This document shows positions 22,980 to 34,077 of a stretch of 64,000 nucleotides of DNA, in pieces. The notes under the pieces were generated by a model. It did not search any database. It was not told where the DNA came from and saw only the letters and a list, made by a program, of their open reading frames with translations. The translations under genes and the position numbers were made by a program. Location: assembly GCA_032622095.1 (NCBI GenBank), contig CP136064.1, positions 186,602,209-186,666,208 of the forward strand, read 5' to 3'. Position 1 is the stretch's first letter, and the number at the start of each line of letters is the position of its first letter. The stretch is from Siphonodentalium dalli. Taxonomy: Eukaryota; Mollusca; Scaphopoda; Gadilida; Siphonodentaliidae.

Positions 22980-23123
22980 TGTCAACGTCAACTTCGTGGA
23001 TCATATCTTTGAGTTCGTCCTCGGTTGGATTCTGGCCCAGTGACCTCATTACTGTACCCAGCTCCTTTGTTGTAATTGTGCCATCGCCGTCTTTATCGAA
23101 CAAGTTAAAAGCTTCTTTGAATT
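22980..23123 (-). CDS. Calmodulin-like gene, exon covering EF-hand 1
   Basis: The 144-bp exon encodes [34 protein letters not shown] and [13 protein letters not shown]. That is a complete EF-hand 1 loop ([12 protein letters not shown]), the helix and linker, and the first residues of EF-hand 2. Acceptor TTTGTTGCAG|AATTC and donor GACA|GTGAGT fit the consensus. Vertebrate calmodulin genes have an exon of the same length with the same phase at both ends. Splicing to 12938 gives the EF-2 loop [12 protein letters not shown]. The upstream exons (start codon, and the stretch before residue E11) were searched for by eye to the right and not found. They may be outside the window. Five or so substitutions from canonical calmodulin suggest a paralogue. 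Confidence 0.9.
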
Positions 23124-23638
23124 CTGCAACAAATGGACAAACCAGCAATTACGTTCTGGATGCTAATTACACATAGCTGAATTCTTCAACGTTGTATGAT
23201 TGTTCTAAATAAACTGCTCACACAATTGAAAACTATGTACCTGGATCGATACAACACTGCATTACATATTGCAAAACGAGAGTATACAGTCCGCAGTTCA
23301 ATTCAATTCAGTTAAAATTAGACATTACATACAGAGAGATGTGCAATATGTCAATACATGTATAGTACGACATTAACTTTCAATTCGACAGGCTTGGGTG
23401 AGATTAAGCCTCAAGGGGGGGTCTAAATAATTTAAACACTGACATATTTAGGTCCTGTGATTTGTGAGTTGATAAGGGTTAGGTCTCTTGTAGTACGGTT
23501 TCCGATATTTTACAGAGTGTGCAAAATTAAAATTTTGGTCGGATTATCAGTATTTGCCCGTTTTTATTTGTGCACTTAATTGATCATTCCTTATAACAAA
23601 ATCTTAATCCTTCCATTACTGGAGCTCTTATATATCTC

Positions 23639-23760
23639 CCATAGGGAGCCTCGCATATATAACATAATGCATTGGCCTAACAATATAAACCTTGTCCTCA
23701 TAAGCCAGTGCATTATCTTATATATGCTAGGCTCCCTATGGGAGACTCGCATATATTAGA
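23639..23760. repeat. Inverted repeat of the GCATTnTCTTATATATGCGAG family
   Basis: TATATCTCCCATAGGGAGCC, TCGCATATATAA and AATGCATTGGCC at the left are mirrored through AGTGCATTATC, TTATATATGCTAGGC and CTCCCTATGGGAGACTCGC. Related palindromes occur at 31943, 48138, 51980 and 57040. Confidence 0.7.
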
Positions 23761-23914
23761 GAAAGTACTGGCACATGATATTTAAGGCTTCATTAGCGCA
23801 GCTCCCGTCATGAAATGGTTTAATTTCTGAAAGCTCATAATACTGTAAATGGTGAAAACATTATATGAAGAGTATATGGGCATCGAGGGACGTTGCTAGT
23901 GTGTCTCTAGTGGG

Positions 23915-24768
23915 ACTGAATATGTCACTCTCATCGGTTTTCTGTGATAAAGTTACCCAGGTTCCCGAAATTGTGATAAAGTGACTCAGGTTGGAGAGGA
24001 TTGTGATAAAGTTACCCAGGTTAATAACATTTCATGTTTAGCAACAAATTATTCATTTTTGCGATAAAAATGACGAACTACAGTACTAATATGTCTTAAT
24101 TTATGCTTAATAAGGGCTATTACTTGACAAAACTGAACAATATTTCCCTCTGTCACTTTTAAATCGAGTTGATATTGTGAGAGTTGCTTAAAGGTACTCA
24201 ACCCGATAAAACTCCTCTCAATTACTATTTCAATGGCTTCGGGGGTCAAAAATATTTGATTCGAGTCGAGGAAGTCACCCATCAAAGCTCAGATTTGTTA
24301 GATATCGATTTTAGAAATCTATTATTTTTCATTATCGGGAATACTATCTGGCCCAGAACTCAGTCAAAATTGCGTTAAAATTACCACTTGATTTTAGAGT
24401 TATTCATCCTTGTCTGTTTGAATAGATTTGGAGTACACATCCAGAGCAGATTACGGCAGTTATTAGTACTCTTCTCGAGAACATAACAAATTTGAAAAAT
24501 CAATATCTAATAACTCTGAGCTTTGTTTGATGGGTTCCTCGACTCGAATCAAATATTGTTTACCCCCAAAGCCAAATAAATAGTAATATAGGACCCTCTG
24601 ATCGGATTGTTGTTGTTGGAATCTGTTGAGATGGGGACCCTCTTTTCGGGTTGAGTACCTTTAACCTGGTAATTTTATCACAATTATCTCCAACCTGGGT
24701 AACTTTATCACAAATTTAGGAACCTGGGTAACTTTATCACAGAAAACCGATGAGAGTGACCTATTCAG
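23915..24768. mobile_element. Long-TIR element with ~10-bp target duplication (Mutator-like?)
   Basis: CTCTAGTGGG occurs immediately outside both ends (23905-23914 and 24769-24778). The TIRs extend about 100 bp: CTGAATATGTCACTCTCATC, then GGTTTTCTGTGATAAAG, then three TTACCCAGGTT/GTGATAAAG units, inverted at the right. A 9-11-bp duplication with long TIRs is typical of Mutator-like MITEs. The 469-bp TTAA MITE is inserted inside, so the original element was roughly 380 bp. Confidence 0.75.
24192..24660 (-). mobile_element. 469-bp TTAA MITE, copy 2 (young)
   Basis: Inverted copy of 6158-6626 with identical length and TTAA flanks at 24188-24191 and 24661-24664. It differs at about eight positions by eye, indicating recent spread of both copies from a common source. 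Confidence 0.88.
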
Positions 24769-24778
24769 CTCTAGTGGG

Positions 24779-25016
24779 GGGTGTCCAACATGAAATTTCC
24801 AACTACACCTCTTTGAATCAGACCAAACCCAGGTTCGCGAAATACCAATTTCAGACCAAAAGTGGAAATATTGTCCACCGTTGGTCCAAAAATAATATTT
24901 GGAAATAAAACATTGAGAACATTGAGAACCTATATGTTGTGTAAAATTTCGAACTATTTTTATTTCAGGTATGAACTGTTCAAAGTTTCAACCAACCCCT
25001 CTCCAGTCGCGACGTC
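24779..25016. mobile_element. hAT-family right part, interrupted
   Basis: GGGGGGTGTCCAACATGAAA, TTTCCAACTACACC and GGTCCAAAAATAATATTTGG lead to a right end complementary to CAGTGACGTCGCGACTGGAG. The matching left end, GAGGGACGTTGCTAG, is at 23886, on the other side of the inserted long-TIR element. No target duplication is visible. Confidence 0.5.
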
Positions 25017-25612
25017 ACTGCAATAGTGAGAGGTTTCTATGCATGTCCCAAAAAAAGATCGACCGAGAGCTCGTGTAATTGAAAAGAAACAAGTCTGAAG
25101 CAGATGCCACCATTGTTTGCTACTATGAAAATCTCAATGAGTCATTGCAACTTCATAAATTCTACAAGACACGAACTGTGCCTCCTTAGTCACAACTTTC
25201 CACATGCAGGTGCGTATAGTGTGCTTTCTCTTATACGTGGGCTCCGCATTATAGCAGTGTACTCGTCTCGCATTAGGATACCAATACATTCGGGAATTCT
25301 AGGTACTCCTGATCAATACTCGAGTCCGGAAATGCTGATTAAGAATCCCCGCACAATTTTTCAATAATTAATAACTTCATAGCGATTCTTTATCAGCCCT
25401 TTCATGCGCATCAAAATCACCACGGACCATGTCGTTGAATTTTTAATTTTGATTAGATTATTCTGTCATATTCTGAAACATAATCAGTAGTATACACATG
25501 TGCATGTCCACATCACGTAAAAGGATATGTACCAATAGAACACTACTGGGCATATAGCAAGTTCTGTATAGTAACAGCAACCATTCGACGTCAACCGAAA
25601 GGTTGATGTTAC
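25017..25612. other. No feature recognised
   Basis: An 87-codon frame at 25104-25367 has no recognisable motif. No repeat partner was found. Confidence 0.4.
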
Positions 25613-25850
25613 CTAAAGTGATGTGAAACACTCCGGTAGGGTGATCAAATAGAAATGGAGAATAATGTTGCTAAAAGTAGTTATTGTATACAAATATTAT
25701 ATCAAAATTGGCATCATTCTTATATATTAATTAAATGTAGTGACTCTCGATGGTGAAACCGTTTTCGTTAGTTTATCGCCGGTATATAGTTGCGTCCCGA
25801 ATCGAGACGTAAATATTTACAATTGAGCGTAGTTCAGACGATGTTTTCCT
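25613..25850 (-). mobile_element. AGTGATGTGAAAC-family element, truncated
   Basis: AAGTGATGTGAAACACTCCG, GGTGATCAAATAGAAATGG, TGCGTCCCGAATCGAGACG and TTGAGCGTAGTTCAGACGAT run inverted relative to 52140-52501. The far end is missing. Confidence 0.65.
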
Positions 25851-25892
25851 AAACAGTAGTGTCAGAATGTTGTATGTTCACACCCATTCCTA

Positions 25893-26079
25893 CAGGGTCA
25901 AACAATCTAAAGTACCCGCTGATGATAGATTTTGTAAAAAGTGTGGAATAAATGTAGAAACCGAAGAACACTTATTATACGATGCCCTATTTTTATAAAA
26001 ATATGAAAAAGCGTTTATTTTGCGGAAATAAACGACAATATTCAGATAAATATATGGCTGACCAACAGAAATTCTTAAT
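25893..26079 (+). pseudogene. LINE ORF2 C-terminus, split by an insertion
   Basis: Frame KVPADDRFCKKCGINVETEE followed by HLL is the C-terminal cysteine/histidine motif of a LINE ORF2. It is related to the minus-strand remnant at 27288-27563 (CRECNMEVGNEEHFLMRC). A frameshift follows at about 25983, after which YMADQQKFL continues. An 850-bp element then interrupts it. Joining across the target duplication continues the frame as RNDENKT and a stop at about 26968. Only the 3' end of ORF2 remains. Confidence 0.65.
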
Positions 26080-26088
26080 CATTTTGAG

Positions 26089-26938
26089 CGGTGTGACTAA
26101 ACATCCCGGTCCAGCCCGGACCCCCCATATGGACTATATGAGTGATTTTAAGGGCAATATAAGTGCAGGGGTGTCATGGAAACCCACTCAGGGTCGCTAT
26201 TAACCCTCAAAATGCCGGCATCGGCGAAAATTTTCGCCGCGAAATGAAGCTAACAGCCGGGACCGCCCCTGCTGCGTCCAGGTGTGATTTTAGTATTCAT
26301 ATCTGCGCGAGGGTGTTAATGAAACCCAAATACGCACGGAGAGTGGTCAAGGTCAAACGGAAGTGCCGCTTATTAACCCCTAAACTTCCCAGATTCAGCC
26401 AGAATTACAAAATTGCGCCCCCAATAAACAAACTCACAGCCCGGACCCCCTTAATGTCCTCGTACTTCTAATAACCCCTTACATATGTGTTGTGGAACTA
26501 CCCTCGACTACACTCACGAAGATACAAGGGCGAGTCGCCCACGAATGCCTGGCAATTAACCCCCAAAATGCCGCCATCGCCGATTATGTTTACCGATAAC
26601 GACGCTGACAGCCGGACCAGCCCGGACCATCCCGGTCCAGCCCGGACCCCCCCCCCCATATGGACTATATGAGTGATTTTAAGGGCAATATAAGTGCAGG
26701 GGTGTCATGGAAACCCACTCAGGGTCGCTATTAACCCTCAAAATGCCGGCATCGGCGAAAATTTTCGCCGCGAAATGAAGCTAACAGCCGGGACCGCCCC
26801 TGCTGCGTCCATGTGTGATTTTAGTATTCATATCTGTGCGAGGGTGTTAATGAAACCCAAATACGCACGGAGAGTGGTCAAGGTCAAACGGCTGGTCCGG
26901 GCTGGTCCGGGCTGGTCCGGGCGGTGTTTAGTCACACC
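26089..26938. mobile_element. 850-bp GC-rich element with 9-bp TSD CATTTTGAG
   Basis: TIR GGTGTGACTAAACA followed by CCCGG-type sequence; the right end is complementary. CATTTTGAG flanks both sides (26080-26088 and 26939-26947). Internally, 26102-26360 is repeated almost exactly at 26628-26891, with two substitutions and a longer C-run by eye. Between them lie weaker repeats built on TTAACCCCCAAAATGCCG and CCCGGACC. The base composition is clearly richer in G+C than the flanks. The 9-bp duplication suggests a Mutator-like MITE. No transposase frame. Confidence 0.8.
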
Positions 26939-27287
26939 CATTTTGAGAAATGATGAAAACAAAACATAATATCATCTGCAACATGGTCCGACTCTTTCTA
27001 CATAAATGTGTAACAGTAACAGTGACAGCTCAATGATATAAAAACGTACACATGCACGAGACCGATGTCAAATTAGAATATATATATGACAATGTGAACA
27101 ATTATTCAACATAATATTATATAGTATATAAATATCTCATAATCATATCGGTAGAATTTGACCTTTCTTTGAACAAATATCCGGACCATGTTACAGATTA
27201 TGTTGCATGTATGCGGCACATTGTCTTGCATTATGTATTGGCATTTTTGGCCATCACTCAATCCAATAAATTTATCACTCGTCATTC

Positions 27288-27563
27288 CTATATCATCAAG
27301 GGATGTTTACTCATCTTATCAAATGTATTACAGCGCATAAGGAAGTGTTCTTCGTTCCCAACCTCCATGTTACATTCCCTACAAATTATTTCATCAAGTG
27401 GCACTTTTGGCTGTTTATGACGACCCTTTTCAATTTCCAAGTTATGATTACTAATTCTTAGTTTACAGAACATTATCGTTGTGTCGATATTATGGACAAT
27501 ATTCAGATATGGTTCTTTTGCGTATTGATGTTTGACTACACGATACGTCCGAACATTCGTCAT
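27288..27563 (-). pseudogene. LINE ORF2 C-terminal remnant
   Basis: Reads MFCKLRISNHNLEIEKGRH, KVPLDEIICRECNMEVGNEE and HFLMRC: the SNHxLxIEKGRx segment plus the Cys/His motif also seen in the 14130-15083 element. Upstream RT sequence is gone. It is oriented opposite to the remnant at 25893. Confidence 0.72.
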
Positions 27564-28004
27564 CGTTGAAAATATCAGTTTTAAAATTATCTATGTTGCT
27601 TTCTTTCAATTTGATTTTAATGAAGTTTGTGAATTACCTAACATTGAAAATCAATATGTTTATGTTACGATAATAATAATCACCTTTTATTCAGGTAATT
27701 GTTTTGACATCGGGCTCGAGTGGGCGTATCTGTCAATAAATCTATCTATCTACCCAATTGACATGGTGTGTGAGGTTTCTCAATCTCAAGGGTTTGAACA
27801 ACGAATATTTAAAGTTCGAGCGTGCAGATTCCTTGAAACTGAAAAATAATGAGATTTTGTTATTTCCAAGGGAATTTATAATTTCCTATGTTTAAAGATC
27901 CATACTCCGAATTGACGACAAATAATTAATCATTTCTAAATTTTCTTTTAAACGCGGAAATGAAATAAAAAATAATTGCAATCACATCATTGGTATCACA
28001 AAGG

Positions 28005-28165
28005 CATCGCGAAAATCCACAAAATCATTCATAAGTAACACTCGAAAATCCACAAAATCATTCATAAGTAACACTCGAAAATCCACAAAATCATTCATAA
28101 GTAACACTCGAAAATCCACAAAATCATTCATAAGTAATTCTCGAAAATTCACAAAATCATTCATA
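28005..28165. repeat. 33-bp minisatellite, five units
   Basis: Unit TCGAAAATCCACAAAATCAT TCATAAGTAACAC. The first four copies are near identical and the fifth has drifted. Because 33 is divisible by three, the minus strand reads as repeats of MNDFVDFRVLL, which is probably incidental. Confidence 0.92.
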
Positions 28166-28509
28166 ATTAATACTCTGAAAAAGACCACAAACGCTCATTA
28201 TCGAAAACGGCCTTCATTGTCTTCAGCTTTTGTGTGAAATAATCATTGGTGATCTTTATAAGAGGCGACCATTGGATGATTTGCCTGGCTGACAAAAAGT
28301 TAAAACGTGTTAAAACTTCCTCTTTTGAAAGTCTATATCTGGCCATCAAGTCTCCTATTGGTGGGCTCATCGGCCCGATCTATAATCATTGTTATTTTCT
28401 GGCAGAAATCTTGAAGATGGTGGTTCTAAGGTATCAAATCGTACAGGGCATCTTTAAAGTGACCCAATGCACAGTGGGTAAATGTACACAAATATAGACT
28501 TTTACTCAT

Positions 28510-28751
28510 TCTATACTAAGTGGATTCTCCAGGTCAGTTAACAAGTGTACATTGGAATGCTCTATCGTTGATTTTGGTGGGATGCTAATGTGATAAAATC
28601 AGACAACAGATAAATAAAAGTGAAAAATGAGCCCTATTTATTGAGGGAAATGTTTATATAATAAGTTCTACCTATGGTAGTTTGTTGAACTTATTATCTG
28701 AACATTTCCTGGGATCACTACTCATCAATGATGCTTTAGTCTAGAAAGGGT
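28510..28751. mobile_element. CTTTCTATACTAAA-family element with internal hairpin
   Basis: ATTCTATACTAAGTGGATTC at the left and TTTAGTCTAGAAAGG at the right resemble the ends of 1565-2046. The recurrent hairpin (28646-28709) lies in the right half, as in the first copy. Confidence 0.5.
28646..28709. repeat. Recurrent hairpin, copy 2
   Basis: GGAAATGTTTATATAATAAG pairs with CTTATTATCTGAACATTTCC. The loop is CTATGG-like. Confidence 0.8.
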
Positions 28752-28808
28752 AAAGATCACAATTAAGAACATGGAGAAATATTAAAGCTTCGTCCTTCTA
28801 TTCATTAA

Positions 28809-29200
28809 AGATGGATTATCCTAAATACGATTTACATAGTTTTCGGTGTACAACATAACAATTATGAGTCGAAGACACCTGTCCTGTTATATCAATTAAT
28901 AATAATTTTCTATCGATATTTTCTTATATAATGCGAAAATCAATTGGGACATTTTTTCGTTACTATTTTAAAACAGAATGTCATGAAGGGTTCAGGCGAT
29001 CTCAGATAATGATAGAGTACTCCCGCTTGCTACGACCCGGGAGCCGTAAAAATGTTTCATGTATGTATTATACCATAAAATTCTAAATAAAATAAAAATT
29101 AATAGATAGAAGCGTTTCCGGAGAGGGGTCTTCAATTCATATGTATCACTTTCACACAAAAAACTATAAAACTTGTTGTAGGCAGAGACAGACCATATAT
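28809..29200. mobile_element. AGATGGATTATC-family TTAA MITE, diverged
   Basis: TTAA (28805-28808) precedes AGATGGATTATCCTAAATAC. The interior GTCGAAGACACCTGTC and, near the right, GATAGAAGCGTTTCCGGA follow family order. The right end is eroded near 29200. Confidence 0.55.
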
Positions 29201-30630
29201 AATGATAGTTATCCAATAACGAAAAATCGCATGTTGAAACCAGTGTTGAAACCAGTTGAAACTGTTACAGTGATTAAAAACATCGCTAATCGTGTAGAAA
29301 GTTCAAATGTTTTAGCCTGAATATGATTTTCAAACCATTTTTCAATGATTTGGCCTTTTCCAATGCTTAACGTTAAGTATTGGTTATATTTTGGTTTCTT
29401 ATTGGACTAAATGGATAGTTATGGAGAGTTCCACTGTAACAGTAATGTTTGCAAAACAATATTGTTTAACAATGGTTTTGCTGTGCGAAATCTCATTATT
29501 GGAGAATTATTAATAATTAACTCTGTTTTTCGTACACTAGTTGACAGTTGTTTTGCAGACTTTTATTTTTAAAATATGTTGTTACGCATGAACCCGCATT
29601 GTAGGTCTTGAGTCCCTTTAAAGTTGTCCGGCCAACTAGCTCCCTATTGTTGTATATTAAACGCAATGGTTAACATTGAAGTACAGTCGTAAAGTATCGG
29701 GTCAATGGAGGCGAAACCGTAAGTACCAAATGTTGGAAAAAAAAATTGACAACCAAAATTTATGTCATGCATGTTATAATCCAATTCAGAGATGCATACT
29801 CCCATCCGCAGATGTATACATGTATAGCATTCTTATCAGTAGCAGTTCATTATACGAAAGGTGTCTAATGAATATCGTGAACCGAGTCTCTAAACTCATT
29901 ACAGGAATCGTAAACGGGTTCATGCTATTCCCGTCAGCAGGAGTGTCCATAACGATTGTTTCTCGTGCAAGAACCTATTCGCGCGCGAAGCGAGAACTCA
30001 TATAACGCGGTGTCTGTTGCATATCCGCTCTCGCTACAGTCAGACTTATGATGGATCACGTTCTCCATCGCAGACGGCACCATTCATCTCCAACTAATGA
30101 CAAATGTTTGGCGCCAACAATCAATATTTTAAATGAGACTTTGGCTTTGTAGAGGAAATACACATTCATGTGTTGTGTTAGCCTACAGACAACAAACAAC
30201 GCGACACCTACCCGAGAAACGCAACGCTGTCAGAATTTCGCTGAGTCCTATTGAAATCAATATGCGAAATGGTTCCCAATATTTCAATAATGGCCACGAC
30301 CTTGGTGGTCTGTGACTGACGACTACATACAACGGAATCATAAAAGTACAAATGGATATTTCCCACCTATGAATATGAATCATTCTGCTCTTGTATTATA
30401 TGTTTTGTTCTGTTTGCCGTCTGCTTTTATTACATGAACACCCATCCAAATGTCCATTGTTCTCCATGCACACAAACCATAGAAAACATTCGTTGATATT
30501 TTTATCCTGATGTGGTAATGACAAAGAGCATACATGTATATGCGAAAAGATGAAAACTGATAGTGTATTGATGTCGCTTCAGTGCGCGTAGATTAACCAA
30601 TAATTTACTAAATACATGTATGCACATTGA
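29201..30630. other. No feature recognised
   Basis: Frames up to 109 codons lack family motifs. No tandem or inverted repeats were paired. Confidence 0.4.
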
Positions 30631-30697
30631 GGAAATGTTCAGACAATAAGTTCAACACACATCGATCGTTTGTTGAACTTATTATCTGAACATTTCC
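30631..30697. repeat. Recurrent hairpin, copy 3
   Basis: GGAAATGTTCAGACAATAAG pairs with CTTATTATCTGAACATTTCC. TTTAGTATAGAAAG follows at 30803, so it may belong to the same TIR family as copies 1 and 2. Confidence 0.8.
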
Positions 30698-31200
30698 TAC
30701 CAATTAATATGAATCCTGCTGCGAGTATGTCGTCTGCTTTTATTACTTGAACATTCCTCCAAATGAATAATGCATTCACTGGTATAACTGGTGGGCGAAT
30801 TTTAGTATAGAAAGTTCATGCGTATATATATACGTGCAGTGTTCGCACATGTGTATACACGTCACTCTCGACTTATCCCCATCAACAGAACGTTACAAAA
30901 CGAGAGTGGCTAAAACCCAAGCCTGGCGCTGAGCTTTTGCTATTTTTGATAGAGGTAACTAAAAGACAAGCTTAGTGGTTTGAAAATTAATAAGCCTTTT
31001 AAACGCTGTTTTCGTGATAGCTCTGTTGGAATAACAGCAGCCAACTACTAATATGGCAATTTTTCGTACATTATTAAATCACCTATAATGTCATTTATGT
31101 TCACGATGGGCTGGTTAATAAGGGGCGTGGTTACCGAATGAAATCCTCGTTTAATTACGCAGATTTGTTATCCATTTTTTTTACGAATTTCTCGTTTTAA

Positions 31201-31560
31201 AGACATATTGTGGACTTATTTCATTCAATAAAAGTAATCAGATAGTATCCAAATACTATCCCCATTCGAAGAATGCAGCAATGAACTAAGATTGTCGAAA
31301 ATTCCAACCACATCAACTGTATCATTTCAGAGAACACACCGGTTGAACTACGCACAAATGTAAATATTTACTACATTATTCGGGACGCATTATTGGGCAT
31401 AAACATTGATTGCGCCAATAATAGTCACTGTGGGGAATTCGTTTATTACACTGATGCTATTTTCTGACTATTTGGATATCAAATTTATGAAAATAACTTA
31501 TTCTGGCATGATCATTTGTTATTTCATTTGGAACACCTCAGCGTAGAGTTTCACATCACT
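31201..31560 (+). mobile_element. TTAA element, AGACATATTGTGGAC family
   Basis: Body flanked by TTAA at 31197-31200 and 31561-31564. It is closely related to 52140-52501 (362 bp) along its whole length, with the same ends AGACATATT and GTTTCACATCACT. The terminal inverted match itself is only a few bases. Confidence 0.65.
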
Positions 31561-31942
31561 TTAAGACAAACAATCAAGACCTACACTAAGTATCACCATC
31601 TGTCGACGTTCCCTAATGTTTCACCAGTTGATCTTAAATTTTGAAAGCATAAGTTCATCATTAGGACTTGTTTCAATACAAGATTTGCAAAATACCAAGT
31701 GGCATTACTTTTGTTGTAGTGCGACATATTGGACTCTCAATTATTTTTATTGATATTCCATTCGGTCATTTTATCTGAAGGTCAGTAAGATTTTTGTCAC
31801 ATATTACAATTTTTTTTCGAAATTAAACGTATACGGTAATTTTTACGCTACAATTATATTCAGTAGCTGTGTCTATTTTCTCATGCTTGCGTGGCCAAGA
31901 TATATAAAATGACTTCATACTTAACCTGAATTTTTGCGAAAA

Positions 31943-32238
31943 CCCTGTGCCAATGCATTCTCTATTATATGCGAGTCGACCATAGGTTGACTCGCATGTA
32001 TAAGAGAATGCATTTGCCTAACAAATTTTATATTATTTTTATAATTATTAAAAATGTAAGAAAAAAATGGAAAAAAAAGATTATAAAAACAAATTATAAA
32101 ATAAATGATAAAAATTGCTAAAGAAAGTAAGAAAAATGGATTTAAAAAAACTGTTAGGCCGATGCATTCTCTTATATATGCGAGGCGACCTATGGTCGAC
32201 TCGCATATAAACATGTAAGATACTGTATTGGCACAGGG
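31943..32238. mobile_element. Palindromic element, CCCTGTGCCAATGCATT family
   Basis: CCCTGTGCCAATGCATTCTC at the left and GTATTGGCACAGGG at the right. Two inner palindromes (about 31951-32012 and 32160-32213) carry the TATATGCGAGTCGACC / GGTCGACTCGCATATA pairing, with A-rich sequence between. Confidence 0.65.
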
Positions 32239-34077
32239 TCCGGAATGTTGGATTCACGCGGTTTCGAGATTACACAATGCTGCATTTTGGTAATTTTTTT
32301 ATTCATGCTTGTCACGATTGAAAACTCTTCAATAAGGTTACATTGGTATAACTATGCCAATAAATTGATATTAGGCATTTGGGCATTATGTGTGTAACAA
32401 TATTCTCACGTGGATACAAAGCTAACGTATCTTTCTACATAAAAAAAATATGGTAAGATAAATATTTTTACTGGACACTCAACATGACCTTATTGTCCAT
32501 TTTAACTTGGTTGACTGTGTGTGATACTGGACGTCTAGTATATACAACATTGTGTATATACGCTCAACTTGTTGATGTTATATTGTTTCTGTTTGTATAC
32601 ATTAACAGAGCTTTAACTCATCTCTTTCTGGAAACACCACGATTGGATGACAACCACGATAAACACAAATCGCATACTTTGTTCGACCAGGACACAATAA
32701 AATCTCTACATGATGATGGCTTGGCACGAATGTTCACCAGAATCTTGCCATATGTATATTTTATCATTGTGCGGTGAATATAGTCCATCATCATGTACCT
32801 CTACTTCAAACCTGATCCGGAATCCAGAATCCAGAAGAAGATAAAATCGGTCAAATCTGGATCTGGATTTAGATCCGGTTTAAAGTTAGTCCCCTGTCAT
32901 ATCCGCCCACCCAATTTATAGTATATATAAGCCCAATTAGGGGTTTCAAATGAGCCACGTTTGTCTTGCTATAAAGCATAGTCTATATGTAATTGTAAAT
33001 GGTTGTATGGATGCTATACTATATATGGTGTGTTCTCTGGCGTTGTTGCAGTATTAGCTTACTGTAGGACTGCGGTCATGGCTTTGCGTTTTATCCGTCC
33101 CTCATGCATACAGTAATTTTATCGTAATTTAATTATTTTTGTTACCAACAAACGATTTGTTGATAATTACCCCCGTCAAGAACGCGAGGCTTGTTTTTCC
33201 TTGTTTCTCTTCTGCTGCTCCAGTGTTTTGGGATGTTCGGCGAGCTGTATTTTTGTAGTTACGCATACATAAGTAGTCCCATTATAATTATGTGCTTGTA
33301 CATGTATTCTTGTATTTGTCTGCTGCACACCAAAGGCCACGAAAGATCAAATTCAAGGAATGTCGTACCGATACGCCATACACGGAACAAAGTTCAAGGA
33401 TTTAAAATCTGAATTACTATATAAAAATGAACATATATTCGATTTATCCCAATTTACATGTCAGTCACTGAGTGGATATAGAGTACGAAAGACGTGTAAA
33501 TGAAGTGAGCGAGATTGAGCGAATTGGAAGAATATCACTTGATATATAATAATGTGTACCTCTGGTTATATTTACATTCCTTTATTGATGTCTGTTTACT
33601 CCAATAAAAAAAAAATTCAAGGAATGTGAGTTACTGTCAAATAGATTCGGTTGCGTTATACCACGATTATTTTAAACATATATATATACATGTATAATAT
33701 GTCAAGTCAAAAATTTTATATAGTAAACAGCACTCTTTGTTTTCTCAGCCTTTCCTAACTGTGTGTAATTTCAAATTATGTCTACTAAATTTAAAAAAGC
33801 CCAGGACCTCCGTCAATCAAACTGAACATATTATCTCTTATAGTTTCCCGTTACTCAGTCTCTACTCTCATTGGCCGATGCCATGGACGGGCACGATAAT
33901 TGCCCAATGCCCATATAATGTCAATAATGTGGCTCCACTCACCAGCAATGTATTCATCAGAGAGATGATCCTGCTGTTGCTGTTGTTGACACTACAAATA
34001 CAGAAATAAAAACTCATTGCAAAACGTGTATTGTATATAGCACACAATGTGCTTAATGCAGCACCAGTTCTAGTCCA
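32239..34077. other. No feature recognised
   Basis: Frames up to 97 codons without recognisable domains. AATCCAGAATCCAGAA and GGATCTGGATTTAGATCC at about 32820-32880 are small local repeats. Confidence 0.4.

Noticed and set aside
26102-26891. Two long direct repeats as LTRs of a retrotransposon
   Set aside because: No TG..CA ends, primer-binding site or pol frame between them; the outer TIRs and 9-bp duplication define a DNA element instead.
27988-28165. CRISPR-like array
   Set aside because: The 33-bp units are contiguous with no unique spacers; the setting is eukaryotic.
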